A stretch of DNA of 64,000 nucleotides from assembly GCA_964386565.1 (NCBI GenBank), contig CAYLRU010000009.1, positions 43,896 to 107,895 on the forward strand, given 5' to 3'. Below, one piece after another: positions 16,286-25,608 of this stretch. A program made the position numbers and the translations under genes. The DNA comes from CAYLRU01 sp964386565 (lineage in GTDB: Bacteria > Desulfobacterota > Desulfobacteria > Desulfobacterales > UBA5616). The notes beneath the pieces were generated by a model. That model was not told where the DNA came from, made no database searches, and saw nothing but the letters and a program-made list of their open reading frames with translations. Within the stretch, counting starts at the first letter, position 1, and every line of letters starts with the position of its first letter.

Positions 16286-18232
16286 TTATAAACATTCGTC
16301 TCCACTGACGTTTTCCGGGAAAACCGCATCATTATCGTCATCACAATCGATCCAGCCCTTCAGTAAGGGGTCATAGACAGGTACGGATATCAATTCCGGA
16401 ATCATCCCCGGATTTGCCAAAAAACCATCTGCGTCAGCATCCAGGTTATACGGATCAATGGGCAATACCAGCGCATCAATATCTAATTCTTCAATATCCA
16501 GCCCGATCTCCATTGCGTTGATTTCCTGAATAAACCGGTTGGCGATGTCGGCATTTCCGGAATAAGAGGGATGATAGCCGTCCAGGCTGAAAAAACCACC
16601 ACCGAATCTCTTGTTCAACACGTTTTCCGCTGTCGGAACGCCTCCATTTTTAAGCTGATCATAGTAGGTCTTCATATCCACCAGGACAACATTATCATAC
16701 AGCAATGAAAGCGCCTCAATATGGGCGTTAATGGTATCGACCCGGGTGTTGATGAGATCAATTTCAGCCGGACTCAGGAAATTGGCGTCATCGGCAAGAA
16801 CCTGTAAAATGGCGGCATTCAGCGTTGCGTCGTCGGAATTCAATGCCCTGGATATGCTGGTCTCAACTTGGCTGATATCGCCTATAAAAGGATCGAATCC
16901 GATCAGTTCATCTTCTCCGATGGCGGTCACAGATGGGTTGTCGTACACCGCAAGAGCCTCTATATCGCTTTTACTGAAAAAACAGCCCAAAGTGTCGACA
17001 TGGGGAATGGTTGCGATAAACACATAGGCATATGGAACCTGGCGCAGGGATTCAACCATGTCATCCAAATTTGCCTTGACCGAATCCAGATCATGACCGG
17101 CGTCCGTATCGTTTAAATAGTCTGAAATGGCCGTTTCGGTAAGCTCTGTGCCGCCGTTTCGGAAGGCTGCCGCAAGGCTGTCTTGGGCACCGATCCATAC
17201 GGTAAAGATTTTCAGCCGATCCGGATGAAGACCTGCAACATACAATGCCGCATCCAGTTGAGTGACTTCTGTTTCACTGTCTTCAGGAATCGGCAGCATC
17301 AATTCATCCAGCAGGTCATTGCCACTTCCGGTGAGCTCATACACCAAGGATTTTGTTGTGGCGCCGTCAACACCGAGATTATACGGGGTTTTGATTTCAT
17401 CATCTTCCAATAAACGACTGAAATTTCTTTCTTCGTCCGTAATTTCAAGCATCGGGTTTTGCCAGACCAGTTCCGAGGCATCATCAAGTTGATAGCTGAT
17501 ATAAGCGGCAAATCCTGCCACCTGGGTATATTGGTGAACATTTCCGAATCCGCTTTGGGTTCCGTTGGTGAGACCGTCTCCCAAATTGATCATGACCGTG
17601 GGAGTGGCATTGTAATCGGCAAGCGTGGCATAAAAATGCGTCCATGCCGATTCACTGGTTACAAGTGTTCGAATGCCGTCCGTAAACACGCCTTCGGTAT
17701 TCAGTGTGTCGAGGAGTGTCTGGATTCCGGTCTGATTTCCGAAATCATCCATTGGGACATCAAATTGAATGCCAAGACCGTTTTCCACCAAATCCCTGAT
17801 AATATCGCGTATGGCCTGGGAGATAAAAATACCGTCATCCGGATCTCCATTGACGTCTAACGACAGAAGCAGTCGGCAGATGTTGGTAACGGTGGGGTGG
17901 GTGACAAAAGCATCAGGTTCATCCACCAGATCTATGGGCGACATCAGTTCTTTTGCGGCAGCAGGTTCCCCGATCATTAAACCGCCGATTGTAAACGTGA
18001 CAGTTTCATTTTCCGCAAAATAAAATTTGCCGCTGCTGTCTGTAATACCGGCACGGTGACCGCTCTGAAATTCCAATCCTTCGATTTCGCCATCAATAAA
18101 TACACCCGTGTTTAAGGGATCGGATTCACTGCTGCCGCATCCCCAAAATACCATACAGGTCACTCCAAGGCAGATAAACAGTTTGAAAATATTAAAAATG
18201 AAAACGGTCTGAATAGGGTGCTTCTTTTTCAT
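16286..18232 (-). CDS. Large lipoprotein with a degenerate SGNH/GDSL hydrolase domain
   Basis: ATG 18232 (MKKKHPIQ) starts a signal sequence ending in a lipobox-like MVFWGC, with Cys32 as the lipidated residue. The open frame extends 18 codons upstream, but the AAAGGAG lies just before this ATG. Residues 42-105 form a domain common in marine surface proteins (VFIDGEIEGL...ITDSSGKFYF). An SGNH fold follows. Block I reads GDGLTNG (218-224) where the nucleophile Ser should be at 220; block III reads WIGAQD instead of GxND; block V DGYHPS keeps the Asp-His pair. The C-terminus has acidic Ca-binding-like motifs (LDADADGF, DCDDDNDA). The protein is probably surface-bound and may be catalytically dead. 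Confidence 0.75.
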   Translation of the reverse strand: MKKKHPIQTVFIFNIFKLFICLGVTCMVFWGCGSSESDPLNTGVFIDGEIEGLEFQSGHRAGITDSSGKFYFAENETVTFTIGGLMIGEPAAAKELMSPIDLVDEPDAFVTHPTVTNICRLLLSLDVNGDPDDGIFISQAIRDIIRDLVENGLGIQFDVPMDDFGNQTGIQTLLDTLNTEGVFTDGIRTLVTSESAWTHFYATLADYNATPTVMINLGDGLTNGTQSGFGNVHQYTQVAGFAAYISYQLDDASELVWQNPMLEITDEERNFSRLLEDDEIKTPYNLGVDGATTKSLVYELTGSGNDLLDELMLPIPEDSETEVTQLDAALYVAGLHPDRLKIFTVWIGAQDSLAAAFRNGGTELTETAISDYLNDTDAGHDLDSVKANLDDMVESLRQVPYAYVFIATIPHVDTLGCFFSKSDIEALAVYDNPSVTAIGEDELIGFDPFIGDISQVETSISRALNSDDATLNAAILQVLADDANFLSPAEIDLINTRVDTINAHIEALSLLYDNVVLVDMKTYYDQLKNGGVPTAENVLNKRFGGGFFSLDGYHPSYSGNADIANRFIQEINAMEIGLDIEELDIDALVLPIDPYNLDADADGFLANPGMIPELISVPVYDPLLKGWIDCDDDNDAVFPENVSGDECL

Positions 18233-18312
18233 CAGACAACACATCTCCTTTCGGTAAGTCCCGTAATTTTTTTTGCAAAATAGCATAAAAAATATTCTTA
18301 TCGATCGGTGTA

Positions 18313-18534
18313 TCAGGTGTAATGATCAGGATTTTTAACATATCCTTCAAAATCATTTTCAAATAAAAAACGGGATATTATCCTACTGACGGCATCTGCC
18401 GTGTCAACCTGATAGCGGCCTTTGCCATTTCGGCCCGCCAGTTTTTTGGAGATATCGACAACGGATGAAAGGGCCTGGACGCTCAACTCGATATTTACAT
18501 GTATGACAACGGTTTCCTTATCCTGTGCAGACAC
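18313..18534 (-). CDS. Small protein of unknown function
   Basis: This 73-residue frame begins at a GTG with AGGA about 10 bases upstream. The sequence looks like a real globular protein: a beta strand (TVVIHVNIEL) followed by an amphipathic helix (VQALSSVVDISKKLA), a basic turn and a second helix (ADAVSRIISRFLF). I do not recognise a family. It sits upstream of the SGNH-like lipoprotein gene in the same orientation, 80 bases away. Confidence 0.5.
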   Translation of the reverse strand: MSAQDKETVVIHVNIELSVQALSSVVDISKKLAGRNGKGRYQVDTADAVSRIISRFLFENDFEGYVKNPDHYT

Positions 18535-18913
18535 AAAAAATAATTCCTGTTTTCATTAAGTTGACTGGAAAATATGGATCGGTAAATGCAGTTCGCCTAT
18601 ATCAGTTCCTTTTAAATGGGTCAAGAACAGAAAAAATAACAAAAACGTGATTTTCGTATACCAGCGCAAATCAAAAGGCCGATTGAGAATTTCATAGGAG
18701 CGAAAACAAAGGCCTGGGCCAAAAGATATTATTTATGATCAGATATTTACTATATCGGAGAAAGTAGATCAACACTGCTTTAGAGAGCGATTCTGTTTGC
18801 CCGTTTTGTCTATATTTGCTATATAATTCTTTAATATTTTTATAGCATCGCTTTGGATGGGCGCAGAATATCCAATACTTAAACCAGGATCATTATTTAT
18901 AAAGCGTGGGTTC
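18535..18913. other. Intergenic region, AT-rich, no gene seen
   Basis: This 379-base region lies between a leftward small gene and the rightward beta-helix gene. Open frames here lack coding character. It contains a TTGACT motif near 18560 and the candidate promoter annotated at 18797-18827. No tRNA, terminator or repeat was recognised. Confidence 0.5.
18797..18827 (+). promoter_or_regulatory. Candidate sigma-70-type promoter for the beta-helix/glmM genes
   Basis: TTGCCC at 18797-18802 and a perfect TATAAT at 18822-18827 are separated by 19 bases. Transcription would start near 18834, about 80 bases before the coding start. The spacer is longer than ideal and the -35 is weak, so the call rests mainly on the -10 hexamer. 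Confidence 0.35.
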
Positions 18914-20173
18914 ATGACATCAAAAGCTTTTTCAAAAAAGAAACTCCTGTTGATGAAAGGCATAAAAATGCCCAACCCTGAAAGTGTGGAGATCGGTGAA
19001 GACGTCGATCCCGACCGAATATCGGGTGATGATGTCACCATCCATTCCGGGTGCAAAATCTTTGGTTCATCAACACTTATATCAAAAGGGGTAAGCCTGG
19101 GGGGTGAAGCTCCTGCGACAGTGGACAATTGCTTTATCGGGCCTGATGTGTCCTTAAAAGGCGGTTTTTTTCAAAAAGCCTGTTTTCTGGAAGGATCATC
19201 TGCAGGGTCCGGCGCTCATGTGCGGGAAGGGTCTATTTTTGAGGAGCAGGCCGGCATCGCCCATACCGTGGGGGTGAAACAAACCATCCTTTTCCCTTTT
19301 GTCACCCTTGGCAGTCTCATTAATTTTTGTGATTGTTTCATGTCCGGAGGAACAGACAGAAAAAATCACAGTGAAGTAGGCAGCTCCTATATCCATTTTA
19401 ATTATACACCGAACCAGGACAAGGCCACGCCTTCATTATTGGGAGATGTCCCACACGGTGTGATGCTCAACCAGCCGCCCATATTTCTCGGCGGACAGGG
19501 GGGGCTTGTCGGGCCCTGCAGACTGGCATTCGGAACAATTGTGGCTGCCGGGACTATTTGCAGAAAAGATGAATTAAGGACCGGACGGTTTATTTTTGAA
19601 GGACGGCAACGGGGGGGGAATATTCCGCACACTCCCGGTCTGTATCGCAGCATAAAGCGCATCGTGAAGAACAATATTATCTACATTGCCAATTTAAATG
19701 CATTGCGGCAATGGTACGGTCATATCAGAAGGCGATTTATCGGCCCATCGTTTACAGAAGAACTTTTCCAGGGGCTCGTTGAAACCCTTAAAATGAATAT
19801 AGATGAAAGAATCCACAGATTTAAACTGTTTTGTATGAAATTGCCGGATTCAGCCGAACGATATCGGGCAGCCGTCCGGAAAGAGAACGGCCTGGTCATT
19901 CAACAAAAATATGAAATTTTTCAGAAATGGCCGGAAGTGGAAGAACAGTTGAACCGGCAGGCCCGCAATATCGGAGACGTGTCTTTAAAAGACGCCTTTG
20001 AAGCAAAAATTCAAACCGGCATCCATACTCACGGACCCCGCTACCTGGATGTGATCCGCCGACTGGATGTTCATGATGCGGATCTTGGATCCTGCTGGCT
20101 TAACACAATTGTCGAGTCAAATATCCATCAGACGCTTCAGCATATTCCGTCATTTGGACTAAACATCGATTAA
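18914..20173 (+). CDS. GlmU-like left-handed beta-helix protein
   Basis: The protein (419 residues from ATG 18914) has imperfect hexapeptide repeats typical of left-handed beta-helices (GCKIFGSSTLI, FIGPDVSLKGG, GSGAHVREGS). The region TVGVKQTILFPFVTLGSLINFCD resembles GlmU-type acyltransferase or pyrophosphorylase-associated helices. The catalytic-looking stretch NHSEVGSSYIHFNYTPNQDKATPS with GDVPHGVMLNQPPIF is very conserved-looking. The C-terminal 130 residues are helical and charged. There is no N-terminal GlmU pyrophosphorylase domain. It lies 23 bases upstream of glmM, suggesting a role in amino-sugar nucleotide supply. The alternative start at ATG 18968 has a better Shine-Dalgarno (AAAGG) but would remove a probable first strand. 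Confidence 0.7.
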   Translation: MTSKAFSKKKLLLMKGIKMPNPESVEIGEDVDPDRISGDDVTIHSGCKIFGSSTLISKGVSLGGEAPATVDNCFIGPDVSLKGGFFQKACFLEGSSAGSGAHVREGSIFEEQAGIAHTVGVKQTILFPFVTLGSLINFCDCFMSGGTDRKNHSEVGSSYIHFNYTPNQDKATPSLLGDVPHGVMLNQPPIFLGGQGGLVGPCRLAFGTIVAAGTICRKDELRTGRFIFEGRQRGGNIPHTPGLYRSIKRIVKNNIIYIANLNALRQWYGHIRRRFIGPSFTEELFQGLVETLKMNIDERIHRFKLFCMKLPDSAERYRAAVRKENGLVIQQKYEIFQKWPEVEEQLNRQARNIGDVSLKDAFEAKIQTGIHTHGPRYLDVIRRLDVHDADLGSCWLNTIVESNIHQTLQHIPSFGLNID

Positions 20174-20196
20174 ATTTTCAGTGGAGAAGGAATAAT

Positions 20197-21555
20197 ATGG
20201 GACAACTGTTCGGTACGGACGGGATCAGGGGGGAGGCCAATCAATATCCCATTACGGCTGAAATGGCCTTAAGAATAGGGAGAACCGCCGCCTTCATGTT
20301 TAAGCCTCAACACGAAAGGGGAAACATCGTCGTGGGGCAGGATACCCGGTTATCCGGTGACATGATTGCATATAGTCTTATGGCCGGAATTTGTTCCATG
20401 GACGTTGATGTTCAATATGTCGGAACCATTCCCACACCGGCGGTTGCCCATCTTACGGTATCATCGCATGCGACGGCGGGCATCATGATTTCCGCCTCTC
20501 ATAATCCATACCACGACAACGGTATCAAGTTGTTCAATCAAGACGGATTCAAACTTCCGGTTCAAATGGAAGACAAGTTCGAGCATCTGTTGTTATATCA
20601 ATATGATGTCATATCATCATCATTGACGGACAAGATGGGCAGGGTTTTTATTCCACCCCGTGCTTCAGATCAATATGAAAGTTTTTTAAGAAAGGCCGTG
20701 CCTGATACTTTTTCATTAGACGGTATGAAGATTGTAATGGACTGTTCAAACGGCGCCACCTATAAACTCGCCCCTGATTTCTTTTCGAAATTGGGGGCAT
20801 CTGTCACGCCGATGTTTGTCCATCCGGATGGGATCAATATCAACGACAACTGCGGATCCCAGCATCCGGAACATGTAAGGCAAAAGGTGTTGGAGACTAA
20901 ATCGGATATCGGACTGGCCTTTGATGGGGACGGAGACCGGCTTATCGCGGTGGATGAAAACGGGGATACGGTCACAGGCGATTCCATCTTGGCGATTTGT
21001 GCCAAAATGCTGAAACAGCAAAACCAATTGAAAAACAATTTAGCGGTAACCACGGTGATGAGCAATGTAGGTCTTGGTATTGCCTTAAAGGAAATGGGCA
21101 TTGACCACATAATGACGGATGTCGGGGACCGTCATGTCATGGAAAAAATGATAGCCGAAGGATCGATTTTGGGGGGAGAAGATTCCGGTCATACGATTTT
21201 TTTAAACCATCACACCACAGGCGACGGCATTCTTACCGCACTGAAACTCATGGAGGCCATGCGCCATGAATCAAAGCCCTTATCCCAATTATCCCGGTTG
21301 GTATCATTTTATCCACAGGTTCTCATTAATGTGGAAGTGAAAAAAAAGGCGGATCTGGAATCTGATCCGGACATTCAAAGGGTTATACATCTCGTTAGAG
21401 AAAAACTCGGCAAAGCAGGGCGGGTACTGGTTCGATATTCCGGTACCCGTCCGCTTTGCCGGGTGATGGTTGAGGGGGCGTCCAAAACAAATACCCGGGC
21501 ATATGCCTTAGAAATTGCCGACGTGATTACCAAGAAGCTTGGAAAATCGGCATAA
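20197..21555 (+). CDS. glmM: Phosphoglucosamine mutase
   Basis: GlmM converts glucosamine-6-phosphate to glucosamine-1-phosphate for peptidoglycan and lipopolysaccharide precursors. The 452-residue protein begins with GQLFGTDGIRG. It carries the phosphoserine loop ISASHNPYHDNGIKLF (Ser101), the Mg2+ site DGDGDR, the sugar-binding GGEDSGH and the C-terminal phosphate site RYSGTRPLCRVM. The start has a strong GGAGAAGGA ribosome-binding site. It follows the beta-helix GlmU-like gene and is convergent with the BI-1 gene. It could be confused with ManB phosphomannomutases, but the motif set is that of GlmM. Confidence 0.93.
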   Translation: MGQLFGTDGIRGEANQYPITAEMALRIGRTAAFMFKPQHERGNIVVGQDTRLSGDMIAYSLMAGICSMDVDVQYVGTIPTPAVAHLTVSSHATAGIMISASHNPYHDNGIKLFNQDGFKLPVQMEDKFEHLLLYQYDVISSSLTDKMGRVFIPPRASDQYESFLRKAVPDTFSLDGMKIVMDCSNGATYKLAPDFFSKLGASVTPMFVHPDGININDNCGSQHPEHVRQKVLETKSDIGLAFDGDGDRLIAVDENGDTVTGDSILAICAKMLKQQNQLKNNLAVTTVMSNVGLGIALKEMGIDHIMTDVGDRHVMEKMIAEGSILGGEDSGHTIFLNHHTTGDGILTALKLMEAMRHESKPLSQLSRLVSFYPQVLINVEVKKKADLESDPDIQRVIHLVREKLGKAGRVLVRYSGTRPLCRVMVEGASKTNTRAYALEIADVITKKLGKSA

Positions 21556-21579
21556 AGACCATCAAAAAAGGGTTGTCGT

Positions 21580-22281
21580 TTATTCCCTGTTTCCCAGGAT
21601 TCTCAGTAACATCAAAAACAGGTTGATAAAGTCCAAATACAGGGTCAATGCTCCTAAAATGGCGCCTTTTCTGATGATCCCCGCTTCCAGACCGTCCGGC
21701 TGGGTAAGCGCCATGGTTTTTAATTTCTGTGTATCATAGGCTGTCAGTCCAACAAAAACAAGCACGCCGATATAACTGATAATCATGCTCATTCCTGAAC
21801 TTCGGATAAACATGTTCACCACGGATGCGATGATGATGCCGATCAGTCCCATTGCCATGAAACCGCCAAGAGATGTCAGATCACGTTTGGTGGTCATACC
21901 GTAAATGCTGCAGGCCAAAAACGTGCCGGCACAGATGACAAATGTCGAGGTGATGGAAGCTTTGGTATAGACGATAAATATAAAAGATAAGGTAAGACCG
22001 TTTAGCGCGGCGTAAAGAACAAACAAACCAGAGGCGGTGGATGCCTTCATCCGTTGAACCCTTGCGCTGATGGTGAATACAAGTGCCAGTTCTGCAATTA
22101 TTAATCCAAAAAATATGAATGGCTTACCATATACCATGTTCAACATGGCAGGGGTATTGGCAACATAGAAGGCCATTGCACCGGTAATCCCCAATCCAAC
22201 AGCCATCCAGTTATAGACGCTTCGAATAAAAGTATTTACCAAGATTTGCGTTTGCGTTTGTCGAACTGAAAGTGACTCCAT
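21580..22281 (-). CDS. BAX inhibitor-1 / YccA family membrane protein
   Basis: The 233-residue integral membrane protein has about seven hydrophobic helices, as in bacterial BI-1 proteins (YbhL, YetJ). A typical helix near residue 25 (WMAVGLGITGAMAFYVA) and the conserved C-terminal VFVGLTAYDTQKLK containing the family Asp are present, followed by GALTLYLDFINLFLMLLRI. YetJ is a pH-sensitive Ca2+ leak channel, so an ion-channel role is possible but only by family. ATG is preceded by AGGAGG at good spacing. It stands alone, convergent with glmM. Confidence 0.9.
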   Translation of the reverse strand: MESLSVRQTQTQILVNTFIRSVYNWMAVGLGITGAMAFYVANTPAMLNMVYGKPFIFFGLIIAELALVFTISARVQRMKASTASGLFVLYAALNGLTLSFIFIVYTKASITSTFVICAGTFLACSIYGMTTKRDLTSLGGFMAMGLIGIIIASVVNMFIRSSGMSMIISYIGVLVFVGLTAYDTQKLKTMALTQPDGLEAGIIRKGAILGALTLYLDFINLFLMLLRILGNRE

Positions 22282-22508
22282 TAAAACCTCCTGAAAATGG
22301 TTAAAATAATGAAAAAATCATTGTGATGCCAATCAAATATTGATCATGTTAAAAAAAGCATATAATTTGAGTTATATTATAATACAAAATTTCCGCAATT
22401 CAAGACATGCGGATTGCATTTGTCAAAGCGGATGTCCAGGGTCCGGGCCTTGGTTAACCGCATGGAATCTTAATAACATGTTTCGATAATACTGACAAGG
22501 ATTTCCGT

Positions 22509-22784
22509 ATGAAACCGGAACACGTTTACCAGGAATTGAAGGATTTGGCTGAAAGACTCGATATAACCGTATCAGAGCAGAATTTGCGTAAAACCGGTAT
22601 ACATATCAACAGCGGACTGTGCAGGGTAAAAGGAAAGCAGCTGTTTATCATGGATAAACATGAAAACATCCATAACAAGATAGAAATCCTGGCGGCATGC
22701 CTGGGGGATATGCCAACGGAAGACATTTATATGGTACCTGCCATTCGGGAGATCATTCATCAAAAGCAGAAGCGCGGAAAGTAA
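22509..22784 (+). CDS. Small conserved-looking protein of unknown function
   Basis: The 91-residue protein starts with an amphipathic helix (VYQELKDLAERLDI). A central strand-turn segment (GLCRVKGKQLFIMDKH) and a second helix (NKIEILAACLGDM) follow, and the tail is basic (HQKQKRGK). The pattern resembles small cytosolic regulatory proteins, but I cannot name the family. There is no signal peptide. It precedes the xseA operon by 231 bases in the same direction. Confidence 0.65.
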   Translation: MKPEHVYQELKDLAERLDITVSEQNLRKTGIHINSGLCRVKGKQLFIMDKHENIHNKIEILAACLGDMPTEDIYMVPAIREIIHQKQKRGK

Positions 22785-23015
22785 GGGTTTCAGGTCCCTG
22801 CGCATTAGTTTACATAATATACCTTATCAGACGTTATGAATGTTTGAGGAATTAAACTTCCTGCGACTGAAAACAAATTAGATTGAATCCGCCGGGCAAC
22901 TGTGATACCTAATCAGCATCTCGTGATGATAACAAGGAGATTTAGTCAGTGTTCCAGACCTGCATTTTAAGCGATCTGTCTATCCATCCTCACTCTTTTT
23001 GTTCGGTTATATCTG
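22785..23015 (+). other. Leader region of the xseA operon, possibly structured
   Basis: This 231-base non-coding stretch precedes xseA. It contains AATCC at 22886-22890, AACTGTGA at 22898-22905, AGTCAG at 22944-22949 and GACCTGC at 22957-22963. CAGGTC at 22791-22796 is complementary to the last of these. Order and spacing loosely recall a cobalamin riboswitch, but the AGTCAG-GACCTGC gap is too long and the central GGGAAGGC box is absent. A short hairpin (AGGAA/TTCCT) lies near 22847-22863. I treat it as an unexplained leader. Confidence 0.25.
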
Positions 23016-24401
23016 ATGAGTGAAGTCAATACCGGCATCCATAAAACCAACCGCCGAATTTATTCGGTTTCGGAACTCACGGCATCGATAAAACTCGTTC
23101 TTGAAGATCAGTTTCCTTTCATATGGATTTCCGGAGAAATTTCGAACTTCAGAATTCCTTCATCCGGTCATTATTATTTTACCTTGAAGGATGACCGCAG
23201 TCAAATAAGTGCCGTCATGTTCCGGGGCCAAACCAGAAGCCTGCATTTTGATCTGGAAGACGGCCTGGCGGTTATCGGCATAGGTCGTATCAGCGTCTAT
23301 GAACCCAGGGGGACGTATCAGATTATTTTTGAATACATTGAACCCAAAGGTGTCGGTGCTCTTCAGCTTGCTTTTGAAAAATTAAAAAAACGGTTGTCGG
23401 AAGAAGGTCTTTTTGATCCTAAATTCAAAAAAAAGCTGCCATATTTACCGCGAAAGATCAGCCTGATTACATCACCTACCGGAGCGGTGGTTCATGACAT
23501 CATTCATATCCTGTTTCGCCGTTATCCCAACGTAAACCTCGAAATCATTCCGGTAAAGGTCCAGGGAGACGAGTCAATAGAACAGATCGTTGATGCCTTT
23601 CATTTTTTAAACGAACGTGCAGAACGTGCAGCCTCGGATGTAATCATTCTGGCCCGAGGTGGCGGATCCCTTGAGGATCTGCAGGCGTTTAACTCGGAGC
23701 CGGTTGCCAGGGCTATATTTTCATCTCATATCCCGGTCATATCAGCGGTGGGACATGAAATAGATTATACCATTGCCGATTTTGCCGCGGATTTGAGGGC
23801 CCCTACGCCTTCTGCTGCTGCAGAACTCGTCATTCCGGTTAAATCAGACCTTGCCAACCGGGTTGCCGAGCTGACATCAATCTTAAAACGTGTCATGAAC
23901 GGCTATTTAAACGGTAAGCGGCAGGTTGTAAAAGATCTGAAAAGGCGCTTGATTGACCCCAAAAAGCAGGTTGATGACTGGCGATTGAAACTGGACGACC
24001 TGACATTTCGATTCACCAACGCCACGATTCGAAGTATTCGCCAACATCGTGAAAAACTAGACTGGCGCCGGGATTCACTGTTATCCAGAAACCCTTTACT
24101 GCTTGTTTATAAACTTAAAGAGAACCTTAAGCAATTAGATAATAACTTATTTATTTTAATCAAAATATTGATAGATAACAAACTGCGGGGAATTCGCGAA
24201 CTGGAAGCGCGGCTCCAATCCCTGAATCCCGCAGCGATCCTGCAAAGGGGTTACAGCATTACGCGAACCGTTCCTGGGGCCGCGGTTGTCCGGGATGCAA
24301 ATGAGGTGGCTGTCCACCAGCACCTTGAAATTCTTCTGGCAAAAGGTATGTTAACATGTCGCGTCGAAAGGAAATCGGTTAATGGCAAAAAAAACGTTTG
24401 A
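23016..24401 (+). CDS. xseA: Exodeoxyribonuclease VII large subunit
   Basis: XseA is the catalytic subunit of ExoVII, which degrades single-stranded DNA in both directions. The 461-residue protein has the N-terminal OB-fold (WISGEISNFRIPSSGHYYFTLKD, with AVMFRG). The nuclease core follows (SLITSPTGAVVHDI, RGGGSLEDLQAFNSE, SAVGHEIDYTIADFAAD). A coiled-coil region and the C-terminal LNPAAILQRGYSI strand complete it. It starts the operon xseA-xseB-ispA-dxs-tlyA and overlaps xseB by 20 bases, fitting the need for matched subunit production. Confidence 0.97.
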   Translation: MSEVNTGIHKTNRRIYSVSELTASIKLVLEDQFPFIWISGEISNFRIPSSGHYYFTLKDDRSQISAVMFRGQTRSLHFDLEDGLAVIGIGRISVYEPRGTYQIIFEYIEPKGVGALQLAFEKLKKRLSEEGLFDPKFKKKLPYLPRKISLITSPTGAVVHDIIHILFRRYPNVNLEIIPVKVQGDESIEQIVDAFHFLNERAERAASDVIILARGGGSLEDLQAFNSEPVARAIFSSHIPVISAVGHEIDYTIADFAADLRAPTPSAAAELVIPVKSDLANRVAELTSILKRVMNGYLNGKRQVVKDLKRRLIDPKKQVDDWRLKLDDLTFRFTNATIRSIRQHREKLDWRRDSLLSRNPLLLVYKLKENLKQLDNNLFILIKILIDNKLRGIRELEARLQSLNPAAILQRGYSITRTVPGAAVVRDANEVAVHQHLEILLAKGMLTCRVERKSVNGKKNV

Positions 24402-24630
24402 ACAATCCATGAAACAGCTGGAGCAGATCGTTCATGACCTGGAATCAAGCGATCTGCCATTGGAAAAGGCAATAAAAAAATTCGAGGAAGGCATTGCATT
24501 GTCAAAATTTTGTTCCGATATTCTGGATGAGACTGAAAAAAAAATCAGCATCCTGTTAAAGGATTCCGAGGGTCGTATCGAAGAAACCCCCTTTTTCGAC
24601 GACATGGAAGGACTCGAAGCGCCAGATTAA
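24382..24630 (+). CDS. xseB: Exodeoxyribonuclease VII small subunit
   Basis: The 82-residue helical protein has the family pattern KTFEQSMKQLEQIVHDLES followed by DLPLEKAIKKFEEGIAL and a long charged helix. XseB wraps the XseA coiled coil and is required for stability of the nuclease. Its ATG lies within the last codons of xseA, a 20-base overlap giving translational coupling. The acidic tail after residue 70 is slightly longer than in E. coli. Confidence 0.95.
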   Translation: MAKKTFEQSMKQLEQIVHDLESSDLPLEKAIKKFEEGIALSKFCSDILDETEKKISILLKDSEGRIEETPFFDDMEGLEAPD

Positions 24631-24702
24631 ACTTGTCAAATATGTTTTAATTTAGAATTCAACTATTTATACCGTAAAAAGGAGATTAATCGGTCCGATC
24701 AT

Positions 24703-25596
<894 letters not shown>

Positions 25597-25608
25597 GGGG
25601 ATTTTACT

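Noticed and set aside
21309..21317. DnaA-box match TTATCCACA within glmM
   Set aside because: It is inside well-conserved coding sequence and isolated, so it is best explained by chance.
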